Shown piece by piece: positions 46,303 to 56,185 of a DNA stretch of 64,000 nucleotides. Made by a program: the position numbers and the translations under genes. Below the pieces are notes generated by a model. It was not told where the DNA came from, did not search any database, and was given only the letters and a program-made list of their open reading frames with translations. This stretch comes from Egibacter rhizosphaerae (GTDB lineage Bacteria; Actinomycetota; Nitriliruptoria; Euzebyales; Egibacteraceae), in the NCBI RefSeq assembly GCF_004322855.1, contig NZ_CP036402.1:2480001-2544000 (forward strand), in the 5' to 3' direction. Within the stretch, counting starts at the first letter, position 1, and each line of letters starts with the position of its first letter.

Positions 46303-47363
46303 GCGGCCCGCGGTCCGGTCGCGAGGGGATCACGTACCGCGACGCCGGGGTCGACCTCGAGGTGGCCGACGCGGTGGCCGAGCGTGCCGGACACCACGCT
46401 CGCCGCGCCACCCGCCCCGAGGTGGTGGACAGCGCCAGTGGGTTCGCGGGTCTCTTCGCACTCGATCGCGACCGGTACGCCGATCCGCTGTTGGTCGCGT
46501 CCTGCGACGGGGTGGGGACCAAGCTCGAGCTTGCCCACGCCGTCGGCCGTCACGACACCGTGGGAGTCGACCTCGTCGCGATGGTCGTCGACGATCTCGT
46601 CTGCACCGGGGCCGAGCCGCTGCTGTTCCTCGACTACGTCGCCGCGGGCGAGCTGTCCCCCGATGTTGTGGACGAGCTGCTCGCGGGCATCGCCGACGGC
46701 TGCGTCCAGGCGGGCTGTGCGCTGCTCGGAGGCGAGTCCGCCGCACACCCCGGCGTGCTGCCGAGCGACCGGTACGACCTCGCCGGTTTCGGGGTCGGCG
46801 TCGTGGAGCGTGCGGAGGCGCTCGAGCCGGCCCGCGTGCGCTCGGGCGACGCCGTCGTCGCGATGGCGTCGACGGGGCTGCACAGCAACGGCTACAGCCT
46901 GGCGCGGCGCGTGGTCGATGCCGCGGGACTGGCCCTGGCCTCCGACCACGGGCTCAAGGTGCAGACCTTGGGGGACGCGTTGCTGCGCCCGACCCGGATC
47001 TACGCGCCGGACTGCCTCGCGCTGCTCGGCGAGACCCCCGTCCACGCCCTCTGCCACGTGACCGGCGGGGGCGTGCCCGGCAACCTCGCGCGCGTGCTGC
47101 CCGACGGCCACGGCGCCCTGGTGGACACGACGACGTTCGCGGTCCCCGGCGTGTTCGGGGTGCTCGCCGAGCACGGGCCCATCGCGCCCGAGGAGATGTG
47201 GCGCGTGTTCAACATGGGCGCCGGCATGCTCGCTGTCGTGCCCGACGGCGCGGCGGCGGTCGACGTGCTGCGCGCCCGCGGCGTCGACGCCTGGGAGTGC
47301 GGCGAGGTCCGTGCGGGCGCGGAGGGTGTGGAGCTCGCGGGTCTCACCGCGCCGGGTGCCTAG
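46299..47363 (+). CDS. purM: AIR synthetase
   Basis: 354 aa; GTG start overlapping the purF stop (GTGA). Motifs: ITYRDAGVDLEVADA, VASCDGVGTKLELAHAVGRHDTVGVDLVAMVVDD, GCALLGGESAAHPG, YSLARRVVDAAG, HVTGGGVPGNLARVLPDG. Closes the imidazole ring (FGAM to AIR). Its stop lies in the first unit of an array shared with the convergent dehydrogenase gene. Confidence 0.96.
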   Translation: MSGPRSGREGITYRDAGVDLEVADAVAERAGHHARRATRPEVVDSASGFAGLFALDRDRYADPLLVASCDGVGTKLELAHAVGRHDTVGVDLVAMVVDDLVCTGAEPLLFLDYVAAGELSPDVVDELLAGIADGCVQAGCALLGGESAAHPGVLPSDRYDLAGFGVGVVERAEALEPARVRSGDAVVAMASTGLHSNGYSLARRVVDAAGLALASDHGLKVQTLGDALLRPTRIYAPDCLALLGETPVHALCHVTGGGVPGNLARVLPDGHGALVDTTTFAVPGVFGVLAEHGPIAPEEMWRVFNMGAGMLAVVPDGAAAVDVLRARGVDAWECGEVRAGAEGVELAGLTAPGA

Positions 47364-47386
47364 TCGCGCAGTCGCAGGCCGGGTGC

Positions 47387-47406
<20 letters not shown>
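47351..47406. repeat. stop-anchored repeat shared by purM and the convergent dehydrogenase, period 27
   Basis: GCCGGGTGCCTAGTCGCG occurs at 47351 and 47378, with a third partial copy GCCGGGTAGCC at 47396. The self-complementary CTAG makes TAG on both strands. In copy 1 it stops purM (47361-47363); in copy 2 it stops the dehydrogenase (complement of 47387-47389). Confidence 0.9.
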
Positions 47407-48466
<1,060 letters not shown>

Positions 48467-48794
48467 CGCTGACAGCGCTCCTTGTCGGCCCACGCGCGGA
48501 TCCGCGCGCGTGGGGCGGGCTCCGGTCACGGTCGCCGCGGGGTGTGCGGGACCGTAACGGCATGCTACCGACGGTCGTCGGTGAATGGCCGGACGATTGG
48601 GAACACTGCGTCGTAGTGACGCGTTTCCCACGTGCGAGAGGGTCCAATGTCGGTGGACGCGTCCGTGGAGTACGCTTTGTCCAGGCAGGCCCGATTCGGC
48701 GCCCGCCCGGGGGATCGGGTGCGAGCCAGGGGGGACCTGGGTGGCCGGCGTGGCATCGGCTTGTTCACGCGGAACGAATAGAGAGGTAATCGAG
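48467..48794. other. divergent control region between the dehydrogenase and bldC, no gene
   Basis: 328 bp without a supportable gene. It holds an inverted repeat ACCGACG-GT-CGTCGGT (48567-48582) and, overlapping it on the minus strand, TAGCAT (complement of 48562-48567), a possible -10 for the dehydrogenase. BldC proteins bind direct repeats near promoters, so autoregulation here is possible but not visible. Confidence 0.45.
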
Positions 48795-49007
48795 ATGGCA
48801 GCCGAGGCCGGGAATCGTCCCGAGGACGACGAGCTGCTGACGCCCTCCGAGGTCGCGAAGCTGTTCCGGGTGGATCCGAAGACCGTGACGCGATGGGCGA
48901 AGGCCGGGAAGCTCTCGTCGATCCGCACGCTCGGTGGCCACCGCCGTTACCGGGCGGCCGAGATCTACGCGTTGCTCGAGGAGGAGCGCGGGTCCCAGTC
49001 CCGCTAG
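48795..49007 (+). CDS. bldC: developmental regulator BldC
   Basis: 70 aa. Nearly the whole protein is the BldC winged helix: LLTPSEVAKLFRVDPKTVTRWAKAGKLSSIRTLGGHRRYRAAEIYALLEE. This sequence is almost unchanged across actinobacteria. BldC is a small MerR-like protein that binds DNA head-to-tail at tandem repeats and controls development in Streptomyces; in non-sporulating lineages its targets are unknown. ATG preceded by GAGAGGTAATCGAG. Confidence 0.95.
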   Translation: MAAEAGNRPEDDELLTPSEVAKLFRVDPKTVTRWAKAGKLSSIRTLGGHRRYRAAEIYALLEEERGSQSR

Positions 49008-49037
49008 CCCCGGTGGTCGCCCGGGGGCGCGGGGATC

Positions 49038-49055
49038 CAGGGTCGCGTGACCCTG
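49038..49055. terminator. hairpin between bldC and the convergent gene
   Basis: CAGGGTC-GCGT-GACCCTG, a perfect 7-bp stem, 30 bases after the bldC stop and 21 bases from the convergent gene end. Confidence 0.5.
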
Positions 49056-49076
49056 TCCTCGTTCGTTCGCGCGCTG

Positions 49077-50669
49077 CTATTCCAGCGCTTCCTCCGTGTA
49101 GTCGACGCCCGCGTCCCAGAGGATCCATTCCTCGACGTCGAGGTCCGCGGCGGCGTCGATCTGGGCTCGCACCTCGTCGGGACCGTAGGTCTGTCCCATC
49201 GAGAAGTCCTGCAGCCACGGCACGACGCGGGCGCGGCGGTCCCCGGTGATCTCGAGGAAGTCCTCGAGCGAAGCCCGCACGATGTCGTAGGGCTGGCCGT
49301 CCGGGTCGTCGATCCCGTACTCCCCGGGCGCCCAGTGCGAGGGGTAGACCATCGGCGCGACGTAGTCGACGTGCTCGGCGATCCCCCCGATGTCCTGGGC
49401 GATCTCGTCGGGACGATCGACGGCGATCCCGTAGACCGACGCGCCGTGACCGACGCCGTACGGCTCGAGTCGTTCGTCGGCTTCCGCGATGAACTCGACG
49501 ATCGACTCCGAGGGCGTCGTGTCGTCGTCGAGACCGGGGAACGCGAACTCCTCCTCATCGCCGTCCGGACGCCGGACGTAGTCCCACAGGATGTCGTCCA
49601 CACCGGCTTGTGCCGCTTCCTCGGCGAGCTCGTGGTGGTACTCGCGGATCCGCTCGCTCGCGAAGTTCGTGAAACCCCCGTAGCCCTCGTAGAGGCTGCC
49701 GTCGGCGTGCTGGACGACGAGACCCTCTTCGCCGTCCTCCCACGCCCGCTCGGCGACGATGGGATCCCGGAAGACCACGATGCGCCCGGCGATGTGCACG
49801 TCGCGGTCGTGGAGCTCGGCGACCGCCTCGTCGAGCTCGTAGATGGGGTCGACGGCGTCGTATTCGTGCGCGAACTCGACCTCGGAGTCGTAACCGACCG
49901 TACCCGACTCGTCCTTGAGGTCGAGCTGCACCGAGTTGATGAGCCCGCGGTCGGCCAGGTCGAGGACCGGTTCGCGCAGGCTCTCGGACGTCCACGCCCA
50001 GAACGAGACGTGCACGCTGCGCAGGTCGTCGGCCTCGACCCGCGACGGCACCGTCACGACCGACTCGCTCGCCACGGCGACGTTGCCGGCCTCGTCCTCG
50101 GCCTCGATCGTGAGCTCGCCCTGCGGCGCAGCGTCGTAGGTGACCGAGAAGCGCTCCCCGTCGCGCTCGACCTCCGCACCCTCGGCCCGGACCTCGGCGT
50201 CGGGGTCGTCGAGCCGGCCGGTCACCACCAAGGGCTCGTCGGCCACGACTGGCGGCTCGGGTGCGTCGAGCTCGATCGCTGGAGGTTCGGTGTCGAGCTC
50301 GACCGTTCGTGTCTCGCTCGCGCGCTGCCCGACACCGCCGGTGAGCTCGGCCGTGACGGTGCGGGTCCCATCGTCCAGCCCCGCCAAGGGGAGGTGCCAC
50401 CGACGTCCGTTGCGCTCGGCGATCCCGGTCGCGTCCTCGCCGTCAACCCGCAGGTGGGTCTCCCGCGCGGCCTCGGCGGTGCTGGCGGTCACGACGAACG
50501 TGGCCTCCTCCGCCGCGTCGGCGTCGAGCACGGCGCCGTCCTCCGGGCTGTTGACCTCGAGCTCCGGCGAGGGCGCGGTGACCGGAACGGCCAACGCGAT
50601 CACGGCCACGAGCGCGGCCGCGCCGACGAGTGCCCACGCGAGTGGGCGGCGGTGGTGCTTGCGGGGCAT
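49077..50669 (-). CDS. DUF4015-type putative glycoside hydrolase with Ig-like N-terminal part
   Basis: 530 aa from the ATG at 50669. Basic N-terminus and signal anchor (PLAWALVGAAALVAVIALAV, about 9-30). Residues about 40-215 are beta-rich and look like two Ig-like modules (TFVVTASTAEAARETHLRVDG, PLVVTGRLDDPDAEVRAEG). Residues about 220-525 match DUF4015 (COG1306): VHVSFWAWTS, INSVQLDLKDESGTVGYDSEV, RIVVFRDPIVAE, DDILWDYVRRPDG, VDYVAPMVYPSHW, VVPWLQDFS. A TIM barrel exported to the cell surface, substrate unknown. Confidence 0.85.
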   Translation of the reverse strand: MPRKHHRRPLAWALVGAAALVAVIALAVPVTAPSPELEVNSPEDGAVLDADAAEEATFVVTASTAEAARETHLRVDGEDATGIAERNGRRWHLPLAGLDDGTRTVTAELTGGVGQRASETRTVELDTEPPAIELDAPEPPVVADEPLVVTGRLDDPDAEVRAEGAEVERDGERFSVTYDAAPQGELTIEAEDEAGNVAVASESVVTVPSRVEADDLRSVHVSFWAWTSESLREPVLDLADRGLINSVQLDLKDESGTVGYDSEVEFAHEYDAVDPIYELDEAVAELHDRDVHIAGRIVVFRDPIVAERAWEDGEEGLVVQHADGSLYEGYGGFTNFASERIREYHHELAEEAAQAGVDDILWDYVRRPDGDEEEFAFPGLDDDTTPSESIVEFIAEADERLEPYGVGHGASVYGIAVDRPDEIAQDIGGIAEHVDYVAPMVYPSHWAPGEYGIDDPDGQPYDIVRASLEDFLEITGDRRARVVPWLQDFSMGQTYGPDEVRAQIDAAADLDVEEWILWDAGVDYTEEALE

Positions 50670-50819
50670 GGTGGCTCGCACGTGGAGAGGCGGTCAGGTC
50701 CCCCGACCCGAACGACCCGGTCCGGGCCGCCGCGCTGCTCGCGCACGGCCTCCGCGAGTCTGCCGAGCCGGACCGACCCGGGGCACCCTCCCCGCTCGCC
50801 CCGCCGGACGAGGCGACAG

Positions 50820-50854
50820 CCGTTGGGGGAGGGCCCAAGGCCCTCCCCCAACGG
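50820..50854 (-). terminator. hairpin terminator, 16-bp perfect stem
   Basis: Arms 50820-50835 and 50839-50854 are fully complementary around a CAA loop, 28 bases beyond the stop of the betaine-binding protein. No T-run. Confidence 0.8.
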
Positions 50855-50881
50855 GTCGGTGCGTGTACGGTCGTGGACCGC

Positions 50882-51907
50882 CTAGCGGCCGAGCCACTCG
50901 TCGACGAGGTCCTCGTTCTCATCGACCCACTCGGCGGCGCCTTCCTGCTCGTTGCCCTCGCCGGCCTCCTCGATCGTGGCCTGCAGGGCACCCATGTCGT
51001 CGGAGCCGATCGAGAAGTTCTCGAGCCACTCCGCGACCTCGGGCATGTCCTCGCTGAAGCCGGGCCGTGCGACCCCGTGGAGTTCCTCGCCCTCGCCCCA
51101 GGCGCCCTCGGGGTCCTCCAGGATGTGGAGGTCCTTGTCGGCGTACTCAGGGTGCGGCGTCCACAGCGTGACGACGATCGGCTCCTCGTTGTCGTACGCG
51201 GTCTCGAGCTCAGCGCGCATCGCGGAGGTCGAGGAGTCGATGAGGTCGAACTCCTCGTCGAGGCCGTAAGTGGGCATGACCTCCTCGTCGAGGGTCTGCA
51301 TCATCCCGGCACCAGCTTCGATGCCGGTGATCTCCCCACCGAAGAGGTCGGGGTTCTCCGCGAGGTCCTCGTGCGAGCAGACGCCCTCGTCCTCGCACAC
51401 GTACTCCGGCACGGTCAGCTCGACCGTGGCGGGGTCGTCGAACCAGACGCCGAGCTCCTCGAGCTCGTCGCCGAACTCCTCCTCGTAGTCGGCGTGGGTG
51501 GTCGGGAGCCACATGTCGAGGAAGACGTCCTCGTCGCCCCCGGCAACGGCGGCGAAGGTCGGCGCGACGTCGTACTGCTCCTCGCTGGCCTCGTAACCCT
51601 CACGCTCGAGGATCTCGACCCAGAGGAAGGTGTTCGCGATGTTCTCCTCCCAGGGGATCCACGCGAACGAGACCTCGCCGTTGGCCGGCTCCTCGGCCTC
51701 CTCCTCGTCGGGCTCTTCCTCTTCGTCCTCGTCGGGGTCCTCGTCGGGCTCTTCCTCTTCGTCCTCGTCGGGGTCCTCGTCGGGCTCTTCCTCTTCCTCC
51801 TCGTCGGGCTCATCGTCAGGGTCGTCTGCCACGTCCTCCTCACAGGCTGCGACCAGCAGCATCAGTGCGGCGAGCAACGACAGGAACAAGAGCGGCTTGT
51901 TTCTGAT
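50882..51907 (-). CDS. glycine-betaine/proline-betaine ABC substrate-binding lipoprotein (OpuAC type)
   Basis: OpuAC-like binding protein: VSFAWIPWEENIANTFLWVEILEREGY, the DVFLDMWLPTTHADYEEEF box, LWTPHPEYADKDLHILEDPEGAWGEGEELHGVARPGF. A lipobox (LMLLVAAC) is followed by an extreme acidic linker built of EEEEPDEDPDED repeats. No ATG, GTG or TTG gives a proper signal peptide: the only standard in-frame start is TTG at 51889, which lacks positive charge and a ribosome-binding site. An ATC at 51907, after AAAGGAAGTGAGGAG, yields (M)RNKPLLFLSLLAALMLLVAAC. I use that as the probable non-canonical start (341 aa). Confidence 0.8.
   Translation of the reverse strand: MRNKPLLFLSLLAALMLLVAACEEDVADDPDDEPDEEEEEEPDEDPDEDEEEEPDEDPDEDEEEEPDEEEAEEPANGEVSFAWIPWEENIANTFLWVEILEREGYEASEEQYDVAPTFAAVAGGDEDVFLDMWLPTTHADYEEEFGDELEELGVWFDDPATVELTVPEYVCEDEGVCSHEDLAENPDLFGGEITGIEAGAGMMQTLDEEVMPTYGLDEEFDLIDSSTSAMRAELETAYDNEEPIVVTLWTPHPEYADKDLHILEDPEGAWGEGEELHGVARPGFSEDMPEVAEWLENFSIGSDDMGALQATIEEAGEGNEQEGAAEWVDENEDLVDEWLGR
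51700..51800 (-). repeat. 36-bp coding repeat in the acidic linker
   Basis: The 36-bp unit containing TCGGGCTCTTCCTCTTC starts at 51708, 51744 and 51780 (last copy partial) and encodes 12-residue EEEEPDEDPDED blocks. In-frame period allows linker length changes. Confidence 0.88.
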
Positions 51908-52064
51908 GGCTCCTCACTTCCTTTCATCTCACGGCGATCCTACACAGGGGGACAGTGAACCCCGCCCCTCGTGAGTCGACGGTAACGCACTGGACGCGGC
52001 CCTGCTATCGGGCTCGTTGGAATCGTGCCCTCAGCGCGCATCGCTGAACCTCGGCCATCACCGG

Positions 52065-52934
52065 CTACGACTCGGCGAGGGCGCGATCGCGCATGAAGCT
52101 CGTGATGCGGTCGAGGAAGATGGCGAGGATCACGACGGCGATCCCGCCCTCGAACCCGGTCCCGAGCCGCAGACGTGTGACGCCTTCGACGACCTCGGAG
52201 CCAAGACCACCGGCACCGATCATTCCCGCGATGACGACCATCGACAGGGCGAGCATGATGACCTGGTTCACGCCCTGCATGATCGTCGGCATCGCGAGGG
52301 GCACCTGGACCCGCCAGAGGATCTGGCGCTTGCTGGCCCCGAAGGCCTCGGCGGCTTCCACGACCTCCTTGTCGACCTGCCGGATGCCGAGCTCGGCGAG
52401 TCGCACGCCCGGCGGGATCGCGAAGATCAGCGTCGCGAGCAGCCCGGGTGGCGTGCCGACGCGGAGGAGGAACACGGCGGGGATCAGATAGACGAATGGC
52501 GGCAGCGTCTGCATGAAGTCGAGGATCGGCCGCACGATCGTGCTCACCGTGGCCCTGCGAGCGGCCCAGATGCCGACGGGGATCGCGACCGCGATCGCGA
52601 CGATCGTCGCGATCAGGATCATCGCGAGCGTATCCATCGTCGGTATCCACAGCTCCATCGAGTCGATGAGCAGGAACGCGAGCAACGTGAACACCGCGAA
52701 GCCCGGGCCCCGCAGGTACCAGCCGAGCGCGGTGACGATCGCGATGAACACGAGTGGGTGCGGGAACAGCAGCACGCTCTCGAGGGTGCCCACGGAAGCT
52801 GCGAACACCGCCCGCATCCCTTCGAACAGCCAAGCGAACTCGTTGGTGAGGAACCGGATGAAGTCCGCGAACCACTCGCCGATCGGGATGCGCGGCAGGG
52901 CTTGGGCCGTGGGCGCGATGGCGTCACTGAGCAC
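52065..52934 (-). CDS. glycine-betaine ABC transporter permease (ProW/OpuAB type)
   Basis: 289 aa from a GTG at 52934, overlapping the ATPase gene by 11 bases. Six hydrophobic segments and the binding-protein-dependent permease loop EAAEAFGASKRQILWRVQVPLAMPTIMQGVNQVIMLALSMVVIAGMIGAGGLG, plus the family's LDFMQTLPPFVYLIPAVFLL. Imports betaine for osmoprotection with the ATPase and binding protein encoded on either side. The 157-bp gap before the binding-protein gene contains no hairpin. Confidence 0.93.
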   Translation of the reverse strand: MLSDAIAPTAQALPRIPIGEWFADFIRFLTNEFAWLFEGMRAVFAASVGTLESVLLFPHPLVFIAIVTALGWYLRGPGFAVFTLLAFLLIDSMELWIPTMDTLAMILIATIVAIAVAIPVGIWAARRATVSTIVRPILDFMQTLPPFVYLIPAVFLLRVGTPPGLLATLIFAIPPGVRLAELGIRQVDKEVVEAAEAFGASKRQILWRVQVPLAMPTIMQGVNQVIMLALSMVVIAGMIGAGGLGSEVVEGVTRLRLGTGFEGGIAVVILAIFLDRITSFMRDRALAES

Positions 52935-54180
52935 TGGGGGCCCCTTCCGGTTCGACCGCGCCGCTGGGTGCAGTCCCCTCTCCGCTGTTGGTCTGGTGCT
53001 CGGCCGGGGTCGTGAGGGACGACAACAGCAGCGCGCGGGGCAGGACGCCGACGAGCTCCCCGGCATCGTCGACGACCGCCACCGGCAGCTCCTGGTTGGC
53101 CGCGATCTCGAGCACGTCCGACAGTGCGGTGTCCGGTGAGACGACCTCGTATTCGGTGTGAACGACCCCTTCGAGGGTGGCGTCACCGCGGTTCGCGGCC
53201 TCCGCGAGGTCCTGGTCGCGGACCGCACCCACGAGCTTCCGGCCATGGTCGACGACGTAGAGTCCCTGGGCCTGGCGCTCGCGCAGCTGGAGCATGCCGA
53301 CCTTGGGGCCGTGTCGCGGAGAGAGCGTCTCGATGGGATCGACCGCGACGGTCCCGGCGGTGAGGATCCGAGAGCGGTCGACGTCCTGGATGAAATCCGC
53401 GACGTAGTCGTTCGCGGGGTTGTTCAGGATCTTCTCGGGCTCGTCGTTCTGGACGATCGCCCCGGCCTTCATTACCGCGATCCGGTCACCGAGGCGCATG
53501 GCCTCGTTCAGGTCGTGCGTGATGAAGATGATCGTCTTCTGGAGAGTGCTCTGCAGCTCGAGCAGCTGACCCTGGATGTCCCGCCGGATCAGCGGATCGA
53601 GCGCGCTGAACGGCTCGTCCATGAGCATGATGTCCGCGTCGGTCGCGAGGGCGCGGGCCAGACCGACTCGCTGGCGCATCCCGCCCGACAGCTGGTGCGG
53701 CTTGCGCTCTCCCCAGCCCTCGAGACCGACCATCTCGAGGGCCTCGTTGGCGCGTCGATCCCGCTCCTCACGGTCGATCCGGCGCACCTCGAGCCCATAG
53801 CCGACGTTCTCGAGGACGGTGCGGTGCGGGAACAGCGCGAAGCTCTGGAACACCATGCTGATGCGGCGGGACCGCAGATCGCGCAGGTCGTGATCGTTCA
53901 GGCTCGCGATATCGGTGCCGTCGATCTCGCACGTGCCGGCGGTCGCGTCGAGCAGGCGGTTCACCATCCGCACGAGGGTCGACTTGCCGGAGCCGGACAG
54001 GCCCATCACGACGAAGAGCTGGCCCGGTTCCACGGTGAAGGTCGCGTCGACGACAGCAGCGAACTGGCCGGTCCTCTCGTAGACCTCGTCGCGATCCTCG
54101 CCCGCCTGCAACGGCTCCACGGCGCGCTCGGGGTGGGACCCGAACACCTTGAAGAGCCCGTTGGCTCTGATCGCACTCAT
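52924..54180 (-). CDS. glycine-betaine ABC transporter ATPase with CBS domains
   Basis: 418 aa, ATG at 54180 after AAGGTGACGAGT. Walker A GLSGSGKST at 60-68, Q-loop FQSFALFPHRTV, signature LSGGMRQRVGLARAL, Walker B IMLMDEPFSALDP, and HDLNEAMRLGDR. The C-terminal third holds two CBS modules (about 290-390), which in OpuA sense ionic strength. A conserved insertion (RAVEPLQAGEDRDEVYERTGQ) before the first strand is characteristic of ProV/OpuAA. Confidence 0.95.
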   Translation of the reverse strand: MSAIRANGLFKVFGSHPERAVEPLQAGEDRDEVYERTGQFAAVVDATFTVEPGQLFVVMGLSGSGKSTLVRMVNRLLDATAGTCEIDGTDIASLNDHDLRDLRSRRISMVFQSFALFPHRTVLENVGYGLEVRRIDREERDRRANEALEMVGLEGWGERKPHQLSGGMRQRVGLARALATDADIMLMDEPFSALDPLIRRDIQGQLLELQSTLQKTIIFITHDLNEAMRLGDRIAVMKAGAIVQNDEPEKILNNPANDYVADFIQDVDRSRILTAGTVAVDPIETLSPRHGPKVGMLQLRERQAQGLYVVDHGRKLVGAVRDQDLAEAANRGDATLEGVVHTEYEVVSPDTALSDVLEIAANQELPVAVVDDAGELVGVLPRALLLSSLTTPAEHQTNSGEGTAPSGAVEPEGAPSAQ

Positions 54181-54490
54181 ACTCGTCACCTTGATCGTTG
54201 GGTCGCCCGCCGACGTGGCCCGTGCCGCGGTCCTTGGCCGAACCACAGCGCGCAGCGGCCCACGGCGGCGCGAAAGCTCGAGTTCGCGTGGTCCCGCGAA
54301 CCCAGGGCGCACGGCTCCCAGATGTTGAGTGTAACCATCTTGCCTGGTCCATGATGCGGAGCGCGCGTCGGTCCGTCGACGCATCGGCGTTGCGCGGCGT
54401 CGAAGGGCACGGGCCCGCGGGCGGCCGAGCGTGGCCGGTCGACGCTGCCCGCGGGCAAGAGGAGGGTGCAGTGCGGCAACAGGACCGGCG
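54181..54490. other. divergent region between betaine ATPase and Pit genes, no gene
   Basis: 310 bp. No supportable coding sequence. An AT-richer island near 54321-54345 contains, on the minus strand, GGTTACACT (complement of 54328-54336), an extended -10-like element that could serve the betaine operon. GAGGAGGGTGCAGTG near 54460 precedes the Pit gene. Confidence 0.4.
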
Positions 54491-55447
54491 GTGACCGACC
54501 CGCTCGGGCTCGTCTTCCTGGTGGCTGCGCTCGGCTTCGTGGTCCTGAACGGCGTCAACGATGGGGGCGCCCTGGTCGCCGCATCGCTGAAGACCCCGGT
54601 GCTGCGCCCGCTCACCGTCATCGGGCTGATCTGCGCGACCCTGGCGCTGGTCCCCGCGCTCGGGGCCGCCGCGGTCGCGGGGACCCTGGCCGACGGCCTC
54701 GTCCCTGCTGACCCCTCGACCCGTCGGACGTTGCTGGCCGCCGGGTTGGCGGCCTGTCTGCTGGTCGTCGGGCTCTTGAACCGCAGAGGCCTGCCGACGA
54801 GCCTCACCCTCGCGCTCGTCGGCGGTGTTGTCGGCGCCGGCGTCGGGGCGGGGGAGAGCGTGGAGTGGTCCCGGGTCGGTGTCGTCGTGTTGGTCGGGAT
54901 CGCGGCGCCGTTCGTCGGCGGTGCCCTCGGGTTGGCGCTGCGCGGGCTCGGGGCGATCCCGAGATCGAGGGTGCGCAGCGCGCACGTCGTGACCGTGGCC
55001 GGTCAGGCGCTCGCCTACGCGGCCAACGACGGGCAGAAGACCTATGCGGCCATGGCGGCCGCGACGCTGGCGCCGGTGGGGGCAGGTGTGGCGCCGCCGG
55101 TGTGGATGCTCGTCGTCGTGCCGGTGCTCTTCGGCGTGGGTGCGGCGCTCGGCGTACGGCGAGCGCGCGGGACCCTCGCGGGAGGTGGGGTCCTGCGCAC
55201 CCGCCCTCGCGACGAGGTCGCCGCGGAGGCCGCCTCGGCGGTCGCGGTGCTCGGCAGCTCCGCGGTCGGCGCGCCGGTCAGCATGACGCAATCGATCGTC
55301 GGCTCCCTGGTGGGTGCGGGCCTCACGCGCGGGCGGCGGCACGTGCGCTGGCGAGCTGCGGGGCGGCTGGTGCTCGCGTGGGTGCTGACGCTGCCCTCCA
55401 GCGCGCTGGCGGGTGTCGTGCTGGGCGCGATGCTGGGGCTCCTCTGA
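54491..55447 (+). CDS. Pit-family inorganic phosphate transporter
   Basis: 318 aa from the GTG at 54491. About ten hydrophobic segments and the two PiT signature loops, in shortened form: VVLNGVNDGGALVAASLKT near the start and AYAANDGQKTYAAMAAATL in the middle. Short compared with E. coli PitA (about 500 aa) but normal for the compact bacterial and archaeal class that pairs with a DUF47 protein, which follows 16 bases later. Low-affinity phosphate or divalent metal-phosphate import. Confidence 0.9.
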   Translation: MTDPLGLVFLVAALGFVVLNGVNDGGALVAASLKTPVLRPLTVIGLICATLALVPALGAAAVAGTLADGLVPADPSTRRTLLAAGLAACLLVVGLLNRRGLPTSLTLALVGGVVGAGVGAGESVEWSRVGVVVLVGIAAPFVGGALGLALRGLGAIPRSRVRSAHVVTVAGQALAYAANDGQKTYAAMAAATLAPVGAGVAPPVWMLVVVPVLFGVGAALGVRRARGTLAGGGVLRTRPRDEVAAEAASAVAVLGSSAVGAPVSMTQSIVGSLVGAGLTRGRRHVRWRAAGRLVLAWVLTLPSSALAGVVLGAMLGLL

Positions 55448-55463
55448 CGGGAAGGGACGAGCG

Positions 55464-56099
55464 ATGAGGTGGCTGCGCACGCTGCTGCGTGATCTGACGG
55501 GGCGACGCGACGGCGAGTTCGTCGGGATGCTGCAGGGCCAGGTCGACTGCGGGATCTCGGCGGCCGCGTGGCTCCGGGACGCGGCTGCGGGCGACACGGG
55601 CCTCGACGAGGCCCTCGCGGAGGTGCGCCGGGTCGAGGCCGAGGCCGACCGGACACGGGACACCCTCGTGGCGGAGCTGAACCGGTCGCTCACGACGCCG
55701 CTCGACCGTGAGGACCTGATGCGCCTGTCGCGGGCGCTCGACAACGTCGTCGACAACCTGCGGGACCTGGCGGATACACTCGACGCATTCCGGGTGAGTG
55801 ACCCGAGCGGTTGTGTTCGGCCCCTCGACGAGCTCTGGGCGGGGCTCAACGCGCTGCATGCCGTGATCGGGCAGCTCGACGGGGGGTCGATCGCGGGACT
55901 GGCGGCCGCGGCGCGAGACGCGAAACGGGTCAGCCGGGTGCGCGTCGCTTTCGTGGAGGGGCTGCGGGAGCTGTTCACCGAGCCGGTCACCGGTGACGTG
56001 CTGGCCCGACGCGAGTTGCTGCGGCGCCTCGACGTGGTCGGGCTGCGCCTGGGGGAGGCCTGCGACGCGCTCGCCGACGCGGCCCTCAAGCGCGCGTAG
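55464..56099 (+). CDS. DUF47/PhoU-like partner of the Pit transporter
   Basis: 211 aa, ATG at 55464 after GGAAGGGACGAGCG. All-helical PhoU-like protein: VEAEADRTRDTLVAELNRSLTTPLDREDLMRLSRALDNVVDNLRDLADTL is the DUF47 signature. Such proteins regulate the neighbouring Pit transporter. Its last codons begin a 24-bp tandem duplication. Confidence 0.92.
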   Translation: MRWLRTLLRDLTGRRDGEFVGMLQGQVDCGISAAAWLRDAAAGDTGLDEALAEVRRVEAEADRTRDTLVAELNRSLTTPLDREDLMRLSRALDNVVDNLRDLADTLDAFRVSDPSGCVRPLDELWAGLNALHAVIGQLDGGSIAGLAAAARDAKRVSRVRVAFVEGLRELFTEPVTGDVLARRELLRRLDVVGLRLGEACDALADAALKRA

Positions 56100-56136
56100 C
56101 CGACCGCCCGCAAGCGCGCGTAGCCGACCGCCCGCC
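56087..56136 (+). repeat. stop-anchored tandem repeat, 2 exact copies, period 24
   Basis: Lys-Arg-Ala-stop plus 12 more bases (unit begins AAGCGCGCGTAGCCGACC at 56088) is repeated exactly from 56112. The period is eight codons, so the second TAG is in frame with the first. Confidence 0.92.
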
Positions 56137-56185
56137 TGCCGTGGGGCGGGTGGGCACGGGACGCCGTCGATCCGCCCCGTGCGTC

